64,000 nt of DNA from Sphingomonas radiodurans (GCF_020866845.1 NZ_CP086594.1:1550001-1614000); one strand, 5' to 3'; counted from the first letter of the stretch, positions 18,466 through 28,548 are shown. Notes: generated by a model not told the origin, from the letters alone. Program-made: numbers and translations.

Positions 18466-19341
18466 GTGACCGCTAGCTATCTGATCGGGCTTGTCGCCCT
18501 CGCCGCCGCGCTGCCGACGGCAGCCGTAGCGCAGGACGTTTCGGCGCCACCAGCAGGTGCGGCACTCCCGATGGAGGATTTGGGCCGCGAGACGATCACG
18601 GTCGGGGTCGGCGTTGGATATCTGCCCGACTACGAGGGGTCGGATGATTATCAGTTCACCCCAGTGCCGGCCGCTGTCGGCACGATCGATGGCGTCAATT
18701 TCTCAATCCTCGGCAATCGCGCCAGCGCGGATCTAATTCCGGGTCAGCCGGGACCGACGTGGGACATTCAGGCGGGGCCGATCGGCGTCCTTAACTTTAC
18801 GCGCAGCAACCGGCAGGGCATCGATGACCCGCGTGTCCGTCGGCTCGGCGAGCGCGACACGGCGATCGAACTCGGCGGCTATGTCGGTATCGGAAAGACC
18901 GGCGTGATCACCAGCCCGTACGACAAGCTCTCGGTCTCGGTGAGTTACCGGCACGACGTCAGCGGAGTGCATGAAAGCGGCATCTGGCAGCCGACGATCA
19001 ACTATCTGACGCCGCTAAGCCGCAAGGCGGCGGTGGCGCTCTTCGGATCGGCGGAGCGGGTCGAAACGAAATACATTCGGACCTATTACAATGTCGGCCC
19101 TGCGCAGAGCGTTGCGAGCGGTCTGCCGACTTATACCATTGGCCGCGGCGGCTGGAAGAGTTGGACCATCGGCGGCATGGGTGCCTATTCGTTGACCGGC
19201 GACCTGCTGAAGGGTTTGAAGCTCGTCGCCGGCGGCACGTATCGCAAGCTGATCAACGACATCGCTGACAGCCCGCTCGTCAGCGTGGCGGGCTCGCGCA
19301 ATCAGTGGCTGGGGGTCGTTGGCCTGGGGTACACGTTCTAA
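18466..19341 (+). CDS. MipA/OmpV family outer-membrane protein
   Basis: 291 residues. Signal peptide residues 1-22 (cut after AVAQ). The mature part is rich in alternating polar and aromatic strands and ends in GVVGLGYTF with a terminal Phe, the mark for beta-barrel insertion by the Bam complex. VGVGVGYLPDYEGSDDYQF is the N-terminal MipA/OmpV signature. The start is GTG at 18466, after AAGGGA. MipA scaffolds murein enzymes in E. coli; whether this protein does so is unknown. Confidence 0.88.
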   Translation: MTASYLIGLVALAAALPTAAVAQDVSAPPAGAALPMEDLGRETITVGVGVGYLPDYEGSDDYQFTPVPAAVGTIDGVNFSILGNRASADLIPGQPGPTWDIQAGPIGVLNFTRSNRQGIDDPRVRRLGERDTAIELGGYVGIGKTGVITSPYDKLSVSVSYRHDVSGVHESGIWQPTINYLTPLSRKAAVALFGSAERVETKYIRTYYNVGPAQSVASGLPTYTIGRGGWKSWTIGGMGAYSLTGDLLKGLKLVAGGTYRKLINDIADSPLVSVAGSRNQWLGVVGLGYTF

Positions 19342-19392
19342 CCCGATACGGTCGTTGTTGATCCGGCGAGTCGCATCGGGCATGGCTCGGCC

Positions 19393-20055
19393 ATGGTTCC
19401 CTTTTCGTTCGCCGGCCACGATCTGACGCCGCTGCCGCAGGGCGCGATATTCTGGGCCGCGCGGCAGGCATTGCTGGTGGCCGATCTGCACCTGGAGAAG
19501 GGGAGCTGGTTCGCGCGCTTCGGGCAGATGCTGCCGCCGTATGACTCGCTCGCGACACTTACTGATCTCACCGCGCTGGTCACGGCGACCGGCGCGCGCG
19601 AAGTCTGGTGTTTGGGCGACAGCTTCCATGATTCGGCAGGGTGCGAGCGTTTGCCCGAAGCGGCGCAGTCGATGCTGCGCGCGCTGACCGGCGCGACGCG
19701 CTGGACGTGGATCACCGGCAATCACGATCGCCACTATGTCGATCGCTGCGGCGGCGAGGTGTGCGAGGAGGCGGTCGTCGATGGCTTGGTGTTGCGCCAT
19801 GAGGCGAGCAGCACCGAGGTCCGACCCGAAGTGTCGGGGCATTTCCACCCCAAGCTGCGTATCCGCGTGCGCGGCAAGCTGGTTTCGCGTCGCTGCTTTG
19901 TGGCGACAGGTGACAAGATCATCCTACCCGCGTTTGGCTCGATGACCGGTGGGCTCGACGCGACACATCCGGAAATCGTGCGGGCGGTAGGCGGATCGGC
20001 GCAGGCACTGATCCCGGTCCACGATCGTCTGCTGCGATTCCCGCTAGCGGCGTAA
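19393..20055 (+). CDS. pdeM: PdeM-type metallophosphoesterase (ligase-associated DNA damage response family)
   Basis: 220 residues. Motifs of the calcineurin-like fold run in order: VADLHLEKG, CLGDSFHD, GNHDRHY and GHFHPKL. These fit the PdeM family often found beside lhr, ligD or ligB ligase sets. Here no ligase gene is nearby. It is predicted to be a cytoplasmic nuclease or phosphodiesterase acting on DNA; the reaction is not proven for the family. The TAA stop lies within a perfect hairpin shared with the convergent MerR gene. Confidence 0.85.
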   Translation: MVPFSFAGHDLTPLPQGAIFWAARQALLVADLHLEKGSWFARFGQMLPPYDSLATLTDLTALVTATGAREVWCLGDSFHDSAGCERLPEAAQSMLRALTGATRWTWITGNHDRHYVDRCGGEVCEEAVVDGLVLRHEASSTEVRPEVSGHFHPKLRIRVRGKLVSRRCFVATGDKIILPAFGSMTGGLDATHPEIVRAVGGSAQALIPVHDRLLRFPLAA

Positions 20056-20070
20056 ATTCGTTTACGCCGC
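20047..20070. terminator. Bidirectional hairpin containing both stop codons of convergent genes
   Basis: GCGGCGTAAA and TTTACGCCGC form a perfect 10-base-pair stem closed by a TTCG loop. The TAA of pdeM (20053-20055) lies in the left arm and the TAA of the MerR gene (minus, 20062-20064) lies in the right arm. There is no run of T after the stem on either strand, so intrinsic termination is only likely, not certain. Confidence 0.55.
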
Positions 20071-20403
20071 GTCGAGCGCGTGCTGAAGGCGATCGCGAAT
20101 GGCGGTCAGCATTGCCGACGGATCGTTCAAATTGGCGGGCGCTTCCACTGCTGGCTCTTCGATCGCGAGCAGCTTCTGAACACCCTTTACCGTATATCCC
20201 TCGGTGCCGAGCAGGCGGTGGATACGCCCGACCAAGGCGACGTCCGCGGGGCGATAGTAACGGCGATTCCCCGCGCGGGTGAGTGGGCGAAGCTGCGGAA
20301 ACCGCGTTTCCCAATATCGCAACACGTGCGGCGCGACCCCCGTCGTCGCAGCGACTTCCCCGATGGTGCGGTAAGCGCCCGCTGCCTTGTCGTCGCCGCT
20401 CAC
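20062..20403 (-). CDS. MerR family transcriptional regulator
   Basis: 113 residues. The winged-helix start [20 protein letters not shown] and [13 protein letters not shown] are the MerR DNA-binding signature. The domain after it is short (about 35 residues) with no conserved cysteines, so there is no sign of metal sensing. It overlaps ihfA by four bases and ends the rpmF-plsX-fabH-ihfA-merR group, an order seen widely in alphaproteobacteria. Confidence 0.92.
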   Translation of the reverse strand: MSGDDKAAGAYRTIGEVAATTGVAPHVLRYWETRFPQLRPLTRAGNRRYYRPADVALVGRIHRLLGTEGYTVKGVQKLLAIEEPAVEAPANLNDPSAMLTAIRDRLQHALDAA

Positions 20404-20702
20404 GCCGCGCCGTCGACGATCCGATCGCGCATCATCTGGCTGGCGCGGAAGGTAAGCACGCGGCGTGGCGCAATCGGCACCTCGACGCCGGTCTTCGGAT
20501 TGCGTCCGATCCGCTCGCCCTTGTCGCGCAGCACGAACGTACCGAAACCGGAGATCTTGACGTTCTCCCCTTTCGACAGCGCGCCGCAGAGCTTTTCGAG
20601 AATCTGCTCGACCAGATCGGCCGAGTCGGCGCGGGACAGCCCGACTTGCCGGTGCAGGGCTTCGGAAAGGTCCGCCCTGGTCAACGTGCCAGCTTCGCTC
20701 AT
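20400..20702 (-). CDS. ihfA: Integration host factor alpha subunit
   Basis: 100 residues. DNA-bending protein that pairs with IhfB. The conserved arm reads [19 protein letters not shown] followed by [12 protein letters not shown], where the proline after the GRNPKTG block inserts between bases. The starts of all bacterial HU/IHF proteins are short, as here ([12 protein letters not shown]). It lies downstream of fabH with 86 bases between. Confidence 0.95.
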   Translation of the reverse strand: MSEAGTLTRADLSEALHRQVGLSRADSADLVEQILEKLCGALSKGENVKISGFGTFVLRDKGERIGRNPKTGVEVPIAPRRVLTFRASQMMRDRIVDGAA

Positions 20703-20788
20703 TTTCTTGCCATCTCCCCCATCGCCTTTATCGACGTTAACACCACCAAACGTAGTGCGGAAGACCGATATAGCGATGGCGAGGTCCG

Positions 20789-21757
20789 TCAGAAGCGGAC
20801 GACGGCAGCGCCCCAGGTAAAGCCGCCGCCCATGGCCTCGAGCACCACGATCTGACCCGGTCGCACCCGCCCGTCACGCACCGCCGTGTCGAGCGCCAGC
20901 GGCACCGAGGCGGCGGAGGTATTGGCGTGCTGGTCGACTGTCATCACCACCTTTTCCGATGGCAGGCCGAGCTTGCGCGCAGTCGCATCGAGGATGCGCG
21001 CGTTCGCCTGATGCGGCACCACCCAGTCGACGTCGGCAGACGTGAGCCCCGCAACGACAAGCGTCTCTTCCATCACCGCAGCCAGATTGACCACCGCGTG
21101 GCGGAATACCTCGCGGCCCTTCATGCGCAGCTTGCCGACGGTGCCGGTCGTCGATGGCCCGCCATCCACGTAGAGCAGGTCGTTATGACGCCCGTCGGCG
21201 TGCAGACGCGTCGCGAGAATCCCGCGCCCGTCCGCGTCGGCGCTGTCCTGTGCCTCCAGCACGATCGCGCCAGCGCCGTCGCCGAACAGCACGCAGGTGG
21301 TGCGATCCTCCCAATCGAGGATGCGGCTGAACGTCTCGGCACCGATCACCAACGCGCGCCGATGCGCGCCGGCGCGGATCATGCTGTCGGCCACCTGAAC
21401 CGCGTAAAGAAAGCCGGAGCACACCGCGCCAACATCGAACGCGACGCAATCGCCGATCTGAAGCATCGCCTGCACCCTGGTGGCAGTCGAGGGGAAGGTC
21501 TGGTCCGGCGTAGCGGTGGCGAGCACAATCAGATCGATGTCCTGCGGCGTCACCCCTGCCGCTGCAATCGCACGAACTGCAGCGTCGCGAGCCAACGTGC
21601 CCGTCGTCTCGTCGGGCCCGGCGATGTGGCGAAAGCGGATGCCAGTGCGTTCGACGATCCACTCGTCGGTCGTATCGACCATCTCGGTCAGTTCGGCGTT
21701 CGATACCCGCCTGGTCGGCAGCGCCGATCCGGTGCCGGTGATAACGCTACGAATCAT
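20789..21757 (-). CDS. fabH: 3-oxoacyl-[acyl-carrier-protein] synthase III
   Basis: Starts fatty-acid synthesis by joining acetyl-CoA (or a branched acyl-CoA) to malonyl-ACP. 322 residues. Catalytic Cys113 lies in [12 protein letters not shown], the His in VPHQANARI and the Asn in [12 protein letters not shown]. The C-terminal [15 protein letters not shown] is standard. It overlaps plsX by four bases. The bkd genes at 44-48 kb could supply branched acyl-CoA primers, but whether FabH accepts them cannot be told. Confidence 0.96.
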   Translation of the reverse strand: MIRSVITGTGSALPTRRVSNAELTEMVDTTDEWIVERTGIRFRHIAGPDETTGTLARDAAVRAIAAAGVTPQDIDLIVLATATPDQTFPSTATRVQAMLQIGDCVAFDVGAVCSGFLYAVQVADSMIRAGAHRRALVIGAETFSRILDWEDRTTCVLFGDGAGAIVLEAQDSADADGRGILATRLHADGRHNDLLYVDGGPSTTGTVGKLRMKGREVFRHAVVNLAAVMEETLVVAGLTSADVDWVVPHQANARILDATARKLGLPSEKVVMTVDQHANTSAASVPLALDTAVRDGRVRPGQIVVLEAMGGGFTWGAAVVRF

Positions 21758-22785
21758 GCCGCCTGCTTCTCGAAATATCGGAGGTCCTCGGCGATGCGGC
21801 GGGCGAGATCAGCCTGCACCATCTTCGCCGCCACGCCGATCGCATTGGCCACGCCGACCTCAGTGGCACCACCATGGCTCTTCAGCACCAACCCGTTGAG
21901 GCCGAGGAAAACCGCCCCGTTATGATTGTTTGGGTCGAGATGATCACGCAGCAACTGAGTCGCCGGGCGCGAGATCAGGAAACCGATCTTCGAGCGCACA
22001 GAACTGGTGAAGGCGCGCTTCAGCAGATCAGCGACGAAGCGCGCAGTACCTTCCGCGGTCTTGAGCGCGATGTTACCAGAAAAGCCGTCGCAAACGATCA
22101 CGTCATGCTCGCCACGCGACAATCTGTCGCCCTCGACGAAGCCAGCGAAGGTCATCGGCAGGTGCGGCGCGGCGCGCAGCGCGGCGGCGGCGTCACGGAT
22201 CTCATCGGTGCCCTTTTGGTCCTCACTGCCGATGTTGAGCAGCGCAACGCGCGGGCTGTCCAGATCCATCGCGACACGCGCATAGGCGGCGCCCATCACC
22301 GCGAATTGGACGAGGTTCTTCGCCTCAACTGCGGTGTTCGCACCAAGGTCGAGCACCACGACGTCGTTGTCGCCGAGCGTCGGGAGCAGCGCTGCGAGCG
22401 CCGGACGGTCAATGCCGGGCATGGTGCGCAGCGCTAGCTTCGCCATTGCCATCATCGCGCCGGTATTGCCTGCTGAGACTGCAGCGCCTGCGCGCCCCTG
22501 CTTTACGCAATCGATCGCGAGGCCCATCGACGTGACCTTGGCGCGGCGCAGCGCCTGCCCGGCCTTCTCGTCACCCGAAATCACCTCGGGCGCATGAATC
22601 ACCTCGACGCCATTCGCCAAATCCCGATGCCGTTCGAGCCCCGCGCGAATTGCCACCTCGTCACCGACGAGCAAAAATTTCAACGCACCGGTCCGTTGCC
22701 GTGCACGCGCGACACCCGCCAGCATCACCGCCAGCCCTTCGTCGCCGCCCATCGCATCGACGGCGATCCACGAACTGTCGGCCAT
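21754..22785 (-). CDS. plsX: Phosphate acyltransferase
   Basis: Makes acyl-phosphate from acyl-ACP for phosphatidic acid synthesis, at the inner face of the membrane. 343 residues. N-terminal [12 protein letters not shown] and the [12 protein letters not shown] segment are family marks, as is [15 protein letters not shown]. Its stop overlaps the fabH start. It follows rpmF after 70 bases, the common rpmF-plsX-fabH order. Confidence 0.96.
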   Translation of the reverse strand: MADSSWIAVDAMGGDEGLAVMLAGVARARQRTGALKFLLVGDEVAIRAGLERHRDLANGVEVIHAPEVISGDEKAGQALRRAKVTSMGLAIDCVKQGRAGAAVSAGNTGAMMAMAKLALRTMPGIDRPALAALLPTLGDNDVVVLDLGANTAVEAKNLVQFAVMGAAYARVAMDLDSPRVALLNIGSEDQKGTDEIRDAAAALRAAPHLPMTFAGFVEGDRLSRGEHDVIVCDGFSGNIALKTAEGTARFVADLLKRAFTSSVRSKIGFLISRPATQLLRDHLDPNNHNGAVFLGLNGLVLKSHGGATEVGVANAIGVAAKMVQADLARRIAEDLRYFEKQAA

Positions 22786-22855
22786 TATCTGACGAGCTCC
22801 GTTCGTAGCGGATCAGCGAGGCCGCGAGGATGCGGCACCGATCGGGAAAAGAGCG

Positions 22856-23035
22856 TCAGCCCTCGACCGAGACGACCTCACGGCCGTTATAATGGCCGCA
22901 CGCCGTGCACAGATTGTGAGGGCGACGCAGCTCGCCGCAATTCGGGCATTCCTGGAACGCGTCGACGGAAAGCGCGTCGTGCGAACGGCGCATGCCGCGG
23001 CGGGAGGGAGAAGTCTTTCGCTTGGGGACGGCCAT
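22856..23035 (-). CDS. rpmF: Ribosomal protein bL32
   Basis: 59 residues, a normal length. It starts [20 protein letters not shown], the bL32 signature, and keeps both zinc cysteine pairs (CPNC and CTAC), so it is a zinc-binding form. The ATG at 23035 was chosen over the longer open frame to 23104 because bL32 always starts at MAVP. It is first in the rpmF-plsX-fabH-ihfA-merR group. Confidence 0.97.
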   Translation of the reverse strand: MAVPKRKTSPSRRGMRRSHDALSVDAFQECPNCGELRRPHNLCTACGHYNGREVVSVEG

Positions 23036-23225
23036 CGCGGCACCTTGATTTGTTAGTTCGCAAGAAAAACGAAGAGCCCGACGACGACTGGCGCGGCCCG
23101 GCATATCACCGTCCGCGCCGGACGGCCGGGCGCATCGCGAAGCTCAGCGCCTATAGCGGAACGCGCGGCGGTTGCAAGCCGCCTCCACGCCTGCCACGCT
23201 TCCTGGCACGCACAGGGGGACGAAC

Positions 23226-23672
23226 ATGATGCAACTGCCGGTAACGCTTGTCATTGCCGCGGCGTGCGGCGTCATCAACATCTGGCTGGCGCTGCGGTTG
23301 GTACGCGGCCGGCTGAAGGGTAAGGTGCTAATGGGCGATGGTGGCGATCCGGCGATGGAAGCCGGCATGCGCTCGCACGCGAACTTCATCGAATATGCGC
23401 CGATCGTGCTGATCCTGATGGCGCTGATCGAGCTTGCGCGGGGGCCACTGCTGGCTCTGTGGGTCATCGGCGCGCTGTTCGTGCTCAGCCGAATCGCTCA
23501 CCCGCTCGGCATGTCACGCCCCGCGCCCAACCCGTTCCGCGCAGGCGGAGCACTGATCACCTGGGCAGTGACGTTGCTGCTTGCAGGATGGGCGCTGGCG
23601 ATCGCGATCGAGTCCCCGCGCACGATGCCGACGTCGATCGTGCCGGTCGAACAGGGGGCGCCGCGCGCGTAG
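23226..23672 (+). CDS. MAPEG family membrane protein
   Basis: 148 residues with four membrane helices. The conserved MAPEG patterns are present: MRSHANFIEYAPIVLILM (helix 2) and FVLSRIAHPLGM (helix 3). The family includes glutathione transferases and peroxidases of the membrane, and the bacterial YecN group of unknown role. AGGGGGA lies 7 bases before the ATG at 23226. A second ATG follows directly at 23229. Confidence 0.9.
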   Translation: MMQLPVTLVIAAACGVINIWLALRLVRGRLKGKVLMGDGGDPAMEAGMRSHANFIEYAPIVLILMALIELARGPLLALWVIGALFVLSRIAHPLGMSRPAPNPFRAGGALITWAVTLLLAGWALAIAIESPRTMPTSIVPVEQGAPRA

Positions 23673-23695
23673 CCGTGGTAAAACTAGGGAGTCGC

Positions 23696-23872
23696 TCAGT
23701 CCTCCCGTTTTACCCCGTCGAGCGCCCGTTCGCTGCGTGTTAGCGCATTCGAAACCGCGTCGCGCTCCCCCTTGGTTCGCCCGAATTTCACCCGATTCGC
23801 CCCGGCCTTGGCCGCCTCATCGACCCGCGCGCGCGCCTTGCGGGCGCGGCGAAGGTTGATGACCTCACCCAT
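23696..23872 (-). CDS. DUF4169 family small protein
   Basis: 58 residues, basic and mostly helical: MGEVINLRRARKARAR at the start and NRVKFGRTKGERD in the middle match DUF4169, a family of unknown function in alphaproteobacteria. The ATG at 23872 shares one base with the nusB stop, so the two are coupled. It is too short for a long-ORF scan but fits the family from end to end. Confidence 0.88.
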   Translation of the reverse strand: MGEVINLRRARKARARVDEAAKAGANRVKFGRTKGERDAVSNALTRSERALDGVKRED

Positions 23873-24339
23873 CAGGTGCGCACATCACGCGCGATGGCGT
23901 CGAGCAACCCGTTGACGAAGCCCGATTCGCGCTTCTCGTAGAAGGCGTGCGCGACATCGACATATTCGCTGATCACCGCACCTTTAGGCACGTCGGCGCG
24001 CGCGAGCAGCTCGTAGGTGCCGGCGCGCAGAATCGCCTTCATCGGCTTGTCGAGCCGCTCGAGCGTCCACCCGGTGGCGAGCTTGCCCACGATCAATTTG
24101 TCGATCTCGCCGAGCCGCGCTTGCGCGCCGGAGACGATGTCGTCGAAGAAATCGACATCGGCCTCGGCATATTCGACGTCCTCGATCGTGGCGCCGATGC
24201 GGTGCTGGTGAAACTCATGGAGCAGGGCGGGAATCGCTGTCCCCTCCATCTCATGCTGATAGAGTGCCTGTGTGGCGGCGAGGCGCGCCGCGGCGCGGGC
24301 CTTGGTGCGGGTGCTTATACGGGGAGCGGTTGACGACAT
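23872..24339 (-). CDS. nusB: Transcription antitermination protein NusB
   Basis: 155 residues, all-helical. ARAAARLAATQALYQHEM is the N-terminal family mark, and the C-terminal AVISEYVDVAHAFYEKRE with GFVNGLLDAIARDVR closes the fold. It works with NusE (S10) on rRNA transcription. It follows hisD in the order hisG-hisD-nusB-DUF4169, 65 bases after the hisD stop. Confidence 0.95.
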   Translation of the reverse strand: MSSTAPRISTRTKARAAARLAATQALYQHEMEGTAIPALLHEFHQHRIGATIEDVEYAEADVDFFDDIVSGAQARLGEIDKLIVGKLATGWTLERLDKPMKAILRAGTYELLARADVPKGAVISEYVDVAHAFYEKRESGFVNGLLDAIARDVRT

Positions 24340-24404
24340 ACGGCCGCGCCTTACGCCTCCGGGCGCGGAACGACCAGTCCCCCGCCCTTTCGATCGGCCC
24401 GCGC

Positions 24405-25688
24405 TTAGAGCCGCAACGCGACCGACTGCGCATGTGCGGGCAGCCCCTCGGCCGTCGCGAGCGCCACCGTTGCCGGGCCGAGCAGCGCGAGCGCCGCCGG
24501 GTCGAGTTGCAGGAAGCTCGTCCGCTTCATGAAGTCGGTCACGCCCAGCCCGCTGGCAAACCGCGCACGTCGGCCGGTCGGCAGCACGTGATTCGGCCCG
24601 GCAACATAGTCGCCGATCGCCTCGGGCGTGTGGCGGCCGAGGAACGCCGAGCCGGCGTGGCGCAATTTGTCGAACAGTGGCTGCGGATCATCGACCGCGA
24701 TCTCGACATGCTCGGGTGCGAGCGCGTCGACGAGCGGGATCGCTTCCTCGAGATCGCGCACCAGCACGATCGCTCCATTGGCCTCCCACGCGATGCGCGC
24801 GGTCTTGCCGGTCGGCAGTTCCACCAGCTGCCGTTCCACCGCTGCGACCACCGCGTCGGCAAAGGCAGGTGATTCGGTGAACAGGATCGATTGCGTCGTC
24901 ACATCATGCTCGGCCTGGCTAAGCAAATCGGCGGCGATCCAGGCGGGATCGTTCGCACCGTCGGCGACGACGACGATCTCGCTGGGCCCGGCGACCATAT
25001 CGATCCCCACCACGCCGTAGACCTGCCGCTTGGCCTCGGCGACCCAGGCATTGCCCGGCCCAGTGACGACATCGACGCGCGCGATGCGATCCGTGCCCCA
25101 GGCGAGCGCGGCGATCGCCTGTGCGCCGCCGATCCGCCATACCTCGTCGGCTCCGGCGAGATGCGCTGCGGCGAGAACCAGGGGGTTGATGAAGCCATCG
25201 GGGGTGGGGGTTGCCACTACCAGCCGCTCGACGCCTGCGACCTTGGCCGGGATCGCGTTCATCAGCAGCGTCGAGGGATAGGCCGCGCGTCCACCCGGGA
25301 CGTAGATGCCCGCCGCGTCAACGGGCCGCCAGCGCGCGCCGAGCCGCACGCCGGCGTCATCGGTAAAGGCGCTGTCCTCGGGACGCTGCTTTTCGTGATA
25401 GGCCCGGATGCGCGTTGCGGCGAGTTCGAGTGCCGTGCGCAGCGTGGGATCGAGTGCCTCAAACGCCGCCGCGCATTCGGCGAGCGGCACTGACCACCCG
25501 CTCGAGTCGAGATCATGACGGTCGAAGTCCTGCGTGTACGCCCGCAGCGCCGCATCACCCTCGTCGCGGACGCGGCGCAGGATCGCCGCGACATCACGCG
25601 TCACGTCTGAATCCGCCTCGCGTCGCGCGTCGACCAGCGCGGCGAAGGCGGCTGGGAACGACGTGTCGGCGGTCGAAAGCCGGATCAT
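24405..25688 (-). CDS. hisD: Histidinol dehydrogenase
   Basis: Oxidises histidinol to histidine with NAD in two steps. 427 residues. Signature parts: [35 protein letters not shown] and the catalytic EHVEI histidine pair; [12 protein letters not shown] carries a zinc-site residue. The ATG at 25688 overlaps the hisG stop by four bases. A longer open frame to 26060 lies inside hisG and is spurious. Confidence 0.97.
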   Translation of the reverse strand: MIRLSTADTSFPAAFAALVDARREADSDVTRDVAAILRRVRDEGDAALRAYTQDFDRHDLDSSGWSVPLAECAAAFEALDPTLRTALELAATRIRAYHEKQRPEDSAFTDDAGVRLGARWRPVDAAGIYVPGGRAAYPSTLLMNAIPAKVAGVERLVVATPTPDGFINPLVLAAAHLAGADEVWRIGGAQAIAALAWGTDRIARVDVVTGPGNAWVAEAKRQVYGVVGIDMVAGPSEIVVVADGANDPAWIAADLLSQAEHDVTTQSILFTESPAFADAVVAAVERQLVELPTGKTARIAWEANGAIVLVRDLEEAIPLVDALAPEHVEIAVDDPQPLFDKLRHAGSAFLGRHTPEAIGDYVAGPNHVLPTGRRARFASGLGVTDFMKRTSFLQLDPAALALLGPATVALATAEGLPAHAQSVALRL

Positions 25689-26350
25689 GCCGCCACCGCC
25701 ATGCCCATCGCGGCACGACGAAATGCCTCGACCAGCGGCACCACAGCGGCGCGCGTCTTCATTGCCGCACGATTGACGATAAGCCGCGAGGAGACCTCGA
25801 GAATTCGCTCGACTTCGACCAAACCATTTTCCTTCAAGGTCCGCCCCGACGAGACGAGATCGACGATGCGTGGCGCCAAACCGAGCATCGGTGCGAGTTC
25901 CATCGCGCCGTTGAGCTTGATGCATTCGGCCTGCACGCCGCGCCGGGCGAAATGCTGCGCGGTGAGGTGCGGATATTTGGTCGCGACGCGCACGTGGCTC
26001 CAGCCGCGCGGATCGTCGGTGGCGGCGAGTTCGGCCGGTTCTGCAACCGACAAGCGGCAATGGCCGATGCCGAGATCGACCGGGGCGTACAGCTCCGAAT
26101 AAGCAAATTCGCCGAGCACGTCTGATCCGACGATGCCAAGCTGCGCCGCGCCGTGCGCCACGAAGGTTGCGACGTCGAAGGCGCGGACGCGGATTAACGC
26201 GATGCCGTGATCTTGCGTGGCGAAGCGCAACGCGCGGCTGTTCTCGTCGAAGAACGCCGCTTCGGGCACCACGCCGGCCGCGGCGAGCAGCGGCTGCGCC
26301 TCGGCGAGGATACGCCCTTTCGGGACGGCGATAACGAGCGGTTCGGGCAT
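25685..26350 (-). CDS. hisG: ATP phosphoribosyltransferase, short form
   Basis: First step of histidine synthesis. 221 residues, so it is the short HisG-S form without the regulatory C-terminal domain. [16 protein letters not shown] start ([15 protein letters not shown]) and the [10 protein letters not shown] and [13 protein letters not shown] motifs are present. Short forms need the HisZ partner for activity and feedback control; hisZ is not in this window. It starts the hisG-hisD-nusB-DUF4169 unit and diverges from the DUF2332 gene with 45 bases between. Confidence 0.96.
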   Translation of the reverse strand: MPEPLVIAVPKGRILAEAQPLLAAAGVVPEAAFFDENSRALRFATQDHGIALIRVRAFDVATFVAHGAAQLGIVGSDVLGEFAYSELYAPVDLGIGHCRLSVAEPAELAATDDPRGWSHVRVATKYPHLTAQHFARRGVQAECIKLNGAMELAPMLGLAPRIVDLVSSGRTLKENGLVEVERILEVSSRLIVNRAAMKTRAAVVPLVEAFRRAAMGMAVAA

Positions 26351-26395
26351 GCGGCGGGCTTTACGCAGGCTCCTTTGTGGGCGCAACAATGGCGG

Positions 26396-27496
26396 ATGGG
26401 GACAGAGGTAGAGAACCGCGAGTCGTTCCACATTCAGGCGGGCTATTGCAGCGCCATGGCAGCGCCAATCACCGCGCGCGTCGCGACGGCGCTCGCTGAT
26501 GCGCTCGATCGGAGCACGCAAACCGGGCGGCGGGTGCTTGATTGGCCGGGGGAGCCGGTGGCGGATGCGATCGTGCTGCGATTGATCGGTGGGCTCCATG
26601 CGCTGCATCGCAGTGGGGACGACCCGGAGGTTTCGCGGGTGTTTTCGGGGGCAATCCATACCCAAGCGTCACTCGAAAATTCGCTAAACGGCGCTTTGCG
26701 CCGCCATGATCGGTTTCTTTCTTCATGGCTCGATGGGCCGCCTCAAACCAACGAGGCGGGGCGCTCGGCGGGGTTGATGACTGGGCTGCTGCATCTCGCC
26801 GAAAGCTTCGGCCCGGCATTTGAATTGCTGGAGATCGGATCGAGCGCCGGGCTCAATCTGCTGATCGATCGCTACGCCTTCGATCTCGGCGGGGTGCGCA
26901 AAGGACCGGGCGACGCGCCGGTGACGATCGCGCCCGAGTGGCGCGGGCCGCCGCCGCCCGATGCGCCGATCGACATCCGGTCCGTGCGCGGGGTGGACAT
27001 CGCGCCGATCGACGTGACGGACCCTTCCGAGGCGGAACGGCTGACAGGATATGTGTGGGTCGACGCGGCGGAGCGGCTGGCGCGGATCGAGCGCGGCATT
27101 GCGATGATCCAGCAGCATGGCGTTCAGCTCGACCGCGGCGATGCTGCCGATTGGATCGTGGACCGGCTCGCCGAGCCGCAGGAAGCCGGCACGACGCGCG
27201 TGCTGATGCATTCGGTAATGTGGCAGTACCTGCCACCTGCTGGCCGCGAGCGCATCCGCGCGGCAATGTCCGGGGCCGGCGCGCGCGCGACGGACGAGCG
27301 GCGACTCGGCTGGGTGATGATGGAGCCGAACCGCGATCTGCACCGTCACGAAGTCCGCGTGCGGGGTTGGCCGGGCGAACGGGCGATGGAGCTGGTTGCG
27401 CTGACGCATGCGCATGGCGCGTGGGTCGAGCGGCTGGAGCCGCCGTACGAGACGCGGGACTACGTGATGTGGCGGGGACCGTACGAGAAGGAGTAG
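26396..27496 (+). CDS. DUF2332 family protein
   Basis: 366 residues. The pattern [19 protein letters not shown] at the start, [18 protein letters not shown] in the centre and [11 protein letters not shown] near the end match DUF2332. The [13 protein letters not shown] loop looks like a methyltransferase-type nucleotide loop, but no activity is known. The ATG at 26396 keeps the conserved N-terminal motif; the later ATG at 26456 would cut it off. It ends right before a cluster of repeats. Confidence 0.82.
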   Translation: MGTEVENRESFHIQAGYCSAMAAPITARVATALADALDRSTQTGRRVLDWPGEPVADAIVLRLIGGLHALHRSGDDPEVSRVFSGAIHTQASLENSLNGALRRHDRFLSSWLDGPPQTNEAGRSAGLMTGLLHLAESFGPAFELLEIGSSAGLNLLIDRYAFDLGGVRKGPGDAPVTIAPEWRGPPPPDAPIDIRSVRGVDIAPIDVTDPSEAERLTGYVWVDAAERLARIERGIAMIQQHGVQLDRGDAADWIVDRLAEPQEAGTTRVLMHSVMWQYLPPAGRERIRAAMSGAGARATDERRLGWVMMEPNRDLHRHEVRVRGWPGERAMELVALTHAHGAWVERLEPPYETRDYVMWRGPYEKE

Positions 27497-27498
27497 CT

Positions 27499-27645
27499 AC
27501 CCCCCTCCCCTTCAAGGGAGGGTCTGGGGCGGGGCTTTCTCGACGGACACGGCAGTGCGCTTGGACAGGCCCTCCCCCACCCCCTCCCGCGCGCGGGAGG
27601 GGAGTTTTTGGGTAACGCCCTCCCGCGCGCGGGAGGGGAGCTTTC
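27499..27645. repeat. Cluster of GC-rich hairpin repeats (family B type)
   Basis: Three hairpins follow one another: CCCCTCCCCTTCAAGGGAGG near 27502-27521, the CCCTCCCGCGCGCGGGAGGG unit near 27583-27602, and the same unit again near 27620-27639. The last two are near-identical 20-base palindromes about 17 bases apart. They lie between the convergent DUF2332 and pirin genes and could stop transcription both ways. Confidence 0.8.
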
Positions 27646-28548
27646 TTACGGGTAGCTGACGGTCTTCGGCTCACCCGGGATCGGGATCCATTCGATCTCG
27701 TCGCCGGGGACCACGGGGAACTCGCGCGCCATCCAGGCGCGGCGGGCTTCCTCGATGCGCTCGCGCGAGGAGCTGACGAAATTCCACCAGACGTGACGCG
27801 GCGTGGCGAAGGCGTCGCCGCCCGCGAGCATCGCGCGCGCGCCGCTCGTGGTGCGGAGTGTCGCGGCGATGCCGGGGCGCAACACGTAGAGCCGCTGCGG
27901 TTCGAGCGGCATGCCTTCGAGTGTCGCGTCGCCCTCGACCAGATAGATCGAGCGTTCGTCGGCGTCGGCATCGATCGGCACGCTGGCGCCCGCCGCCAGC
28001 ACGATGTCGGCGTAGATCGTGCCAGCGTAGGTCGTCGTCGGCGCGGTCTTGCCCCACAGGCTGCCCATGATGATGCGCGCGGTGACGCCGGCGCCCTCGA
28101 TCACCGGCAGCGCATCGGCCGGGACATGCTCGAACGCGGGGTCGATCTCCTCGCGGCCGTCGGGCAGCGCGAGCCATGTCTGGATGCCCGACAGGGCCGG
28201 GCCGCCGGGTCGCTCCTCGGCGGGCGAACGCTCGGAATGGACGATACCCGTGCCCGCAGTCATCAAATTCACCGCGCCGGGGCGGATGACGATCTCGGTG
28301 CCTAGCGAATCGCGGTGGCCGATCGCGCCGTCGAACAGATAGGTGACGGTGGACAGGTTGATGTGCGGATGCGGGCGCACGTCGATCCCCTGGCCCGGCG
28401 GCAGATGCGCCGGCCCCATCTGATCGAAGAACAGGAACGGCCCGACCATCGTGCGCTCGCGATGCGGCAGCGTGCGATGGACTTTGAAGCCGCCGATGTC
28501 GTGCGTCGATGGCGTCAGGGTGATTTCAATCAGCTCGTCACGGGTCAT
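27646..28548 (-). CDS. Pirin family protein
   Basis: 300 residues, two cupin domains. The N-terminal metal site has PHPHINLSTVTY and the HRDSLG segment with HSERSP, matching pirin (three His and a Glu). Bacterial pirins have been linked to quercetin dioxygenase activity and to binding of central-metabolism enzymes; no choice can be made here. The ATG at 28548 overlaps the NUDIX gene stop by four bases, making it last in the bolA-gst-nudix-pirin operon. Confidence 0.92.
   Translation of the reverse strand: MTRDELIEITLTPSTHDIGGFKVHRTLPHRERTMVGPFLFFDQMGPAHLPPGQGIDVRPHPHINLSTVTYLFDGAIGHRDSLGTEIVIRPGAVNLMTAGTGIVHSERSPAEERPGGPALSGIQTWLALPDGREEIDPAFEHVPADALPVIEGAGVTARIIMGSLWGKTAPTTTYAGTIYADIVLAAGASVPIDADADERSIYLVEGDATLEGMPLEPQRLYVLRPGIAATLRTTSGARAMLAGGDAFATPRHVWWNFVSSSRERIEEARRAWMAREFPVVPGDEIEWIPIPGEPKTVSYP

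Noticed and set aside
24405..26060. A 551-residue HisD extended at the N-terminus
   Set aside because: The extra 124 residues lie inside hisG in another frame. The ATG at 25688, which overlaps the hisG stop, gives the normal HisD length.
26207..26395. N-terminal extension of the DUF2332 protein into hisG
   Set aside because: It would overlap hisG antisense by 144 bases and adds nothing like the family. The ATG at 26396 keeps the conserved start.
27580..27645. Start of a CRISPR array from two near-identical 20-base palindromes
   Set aside because: Only two copies, each a GC-rich palindrome, with a 17-base gap and no cas genes.
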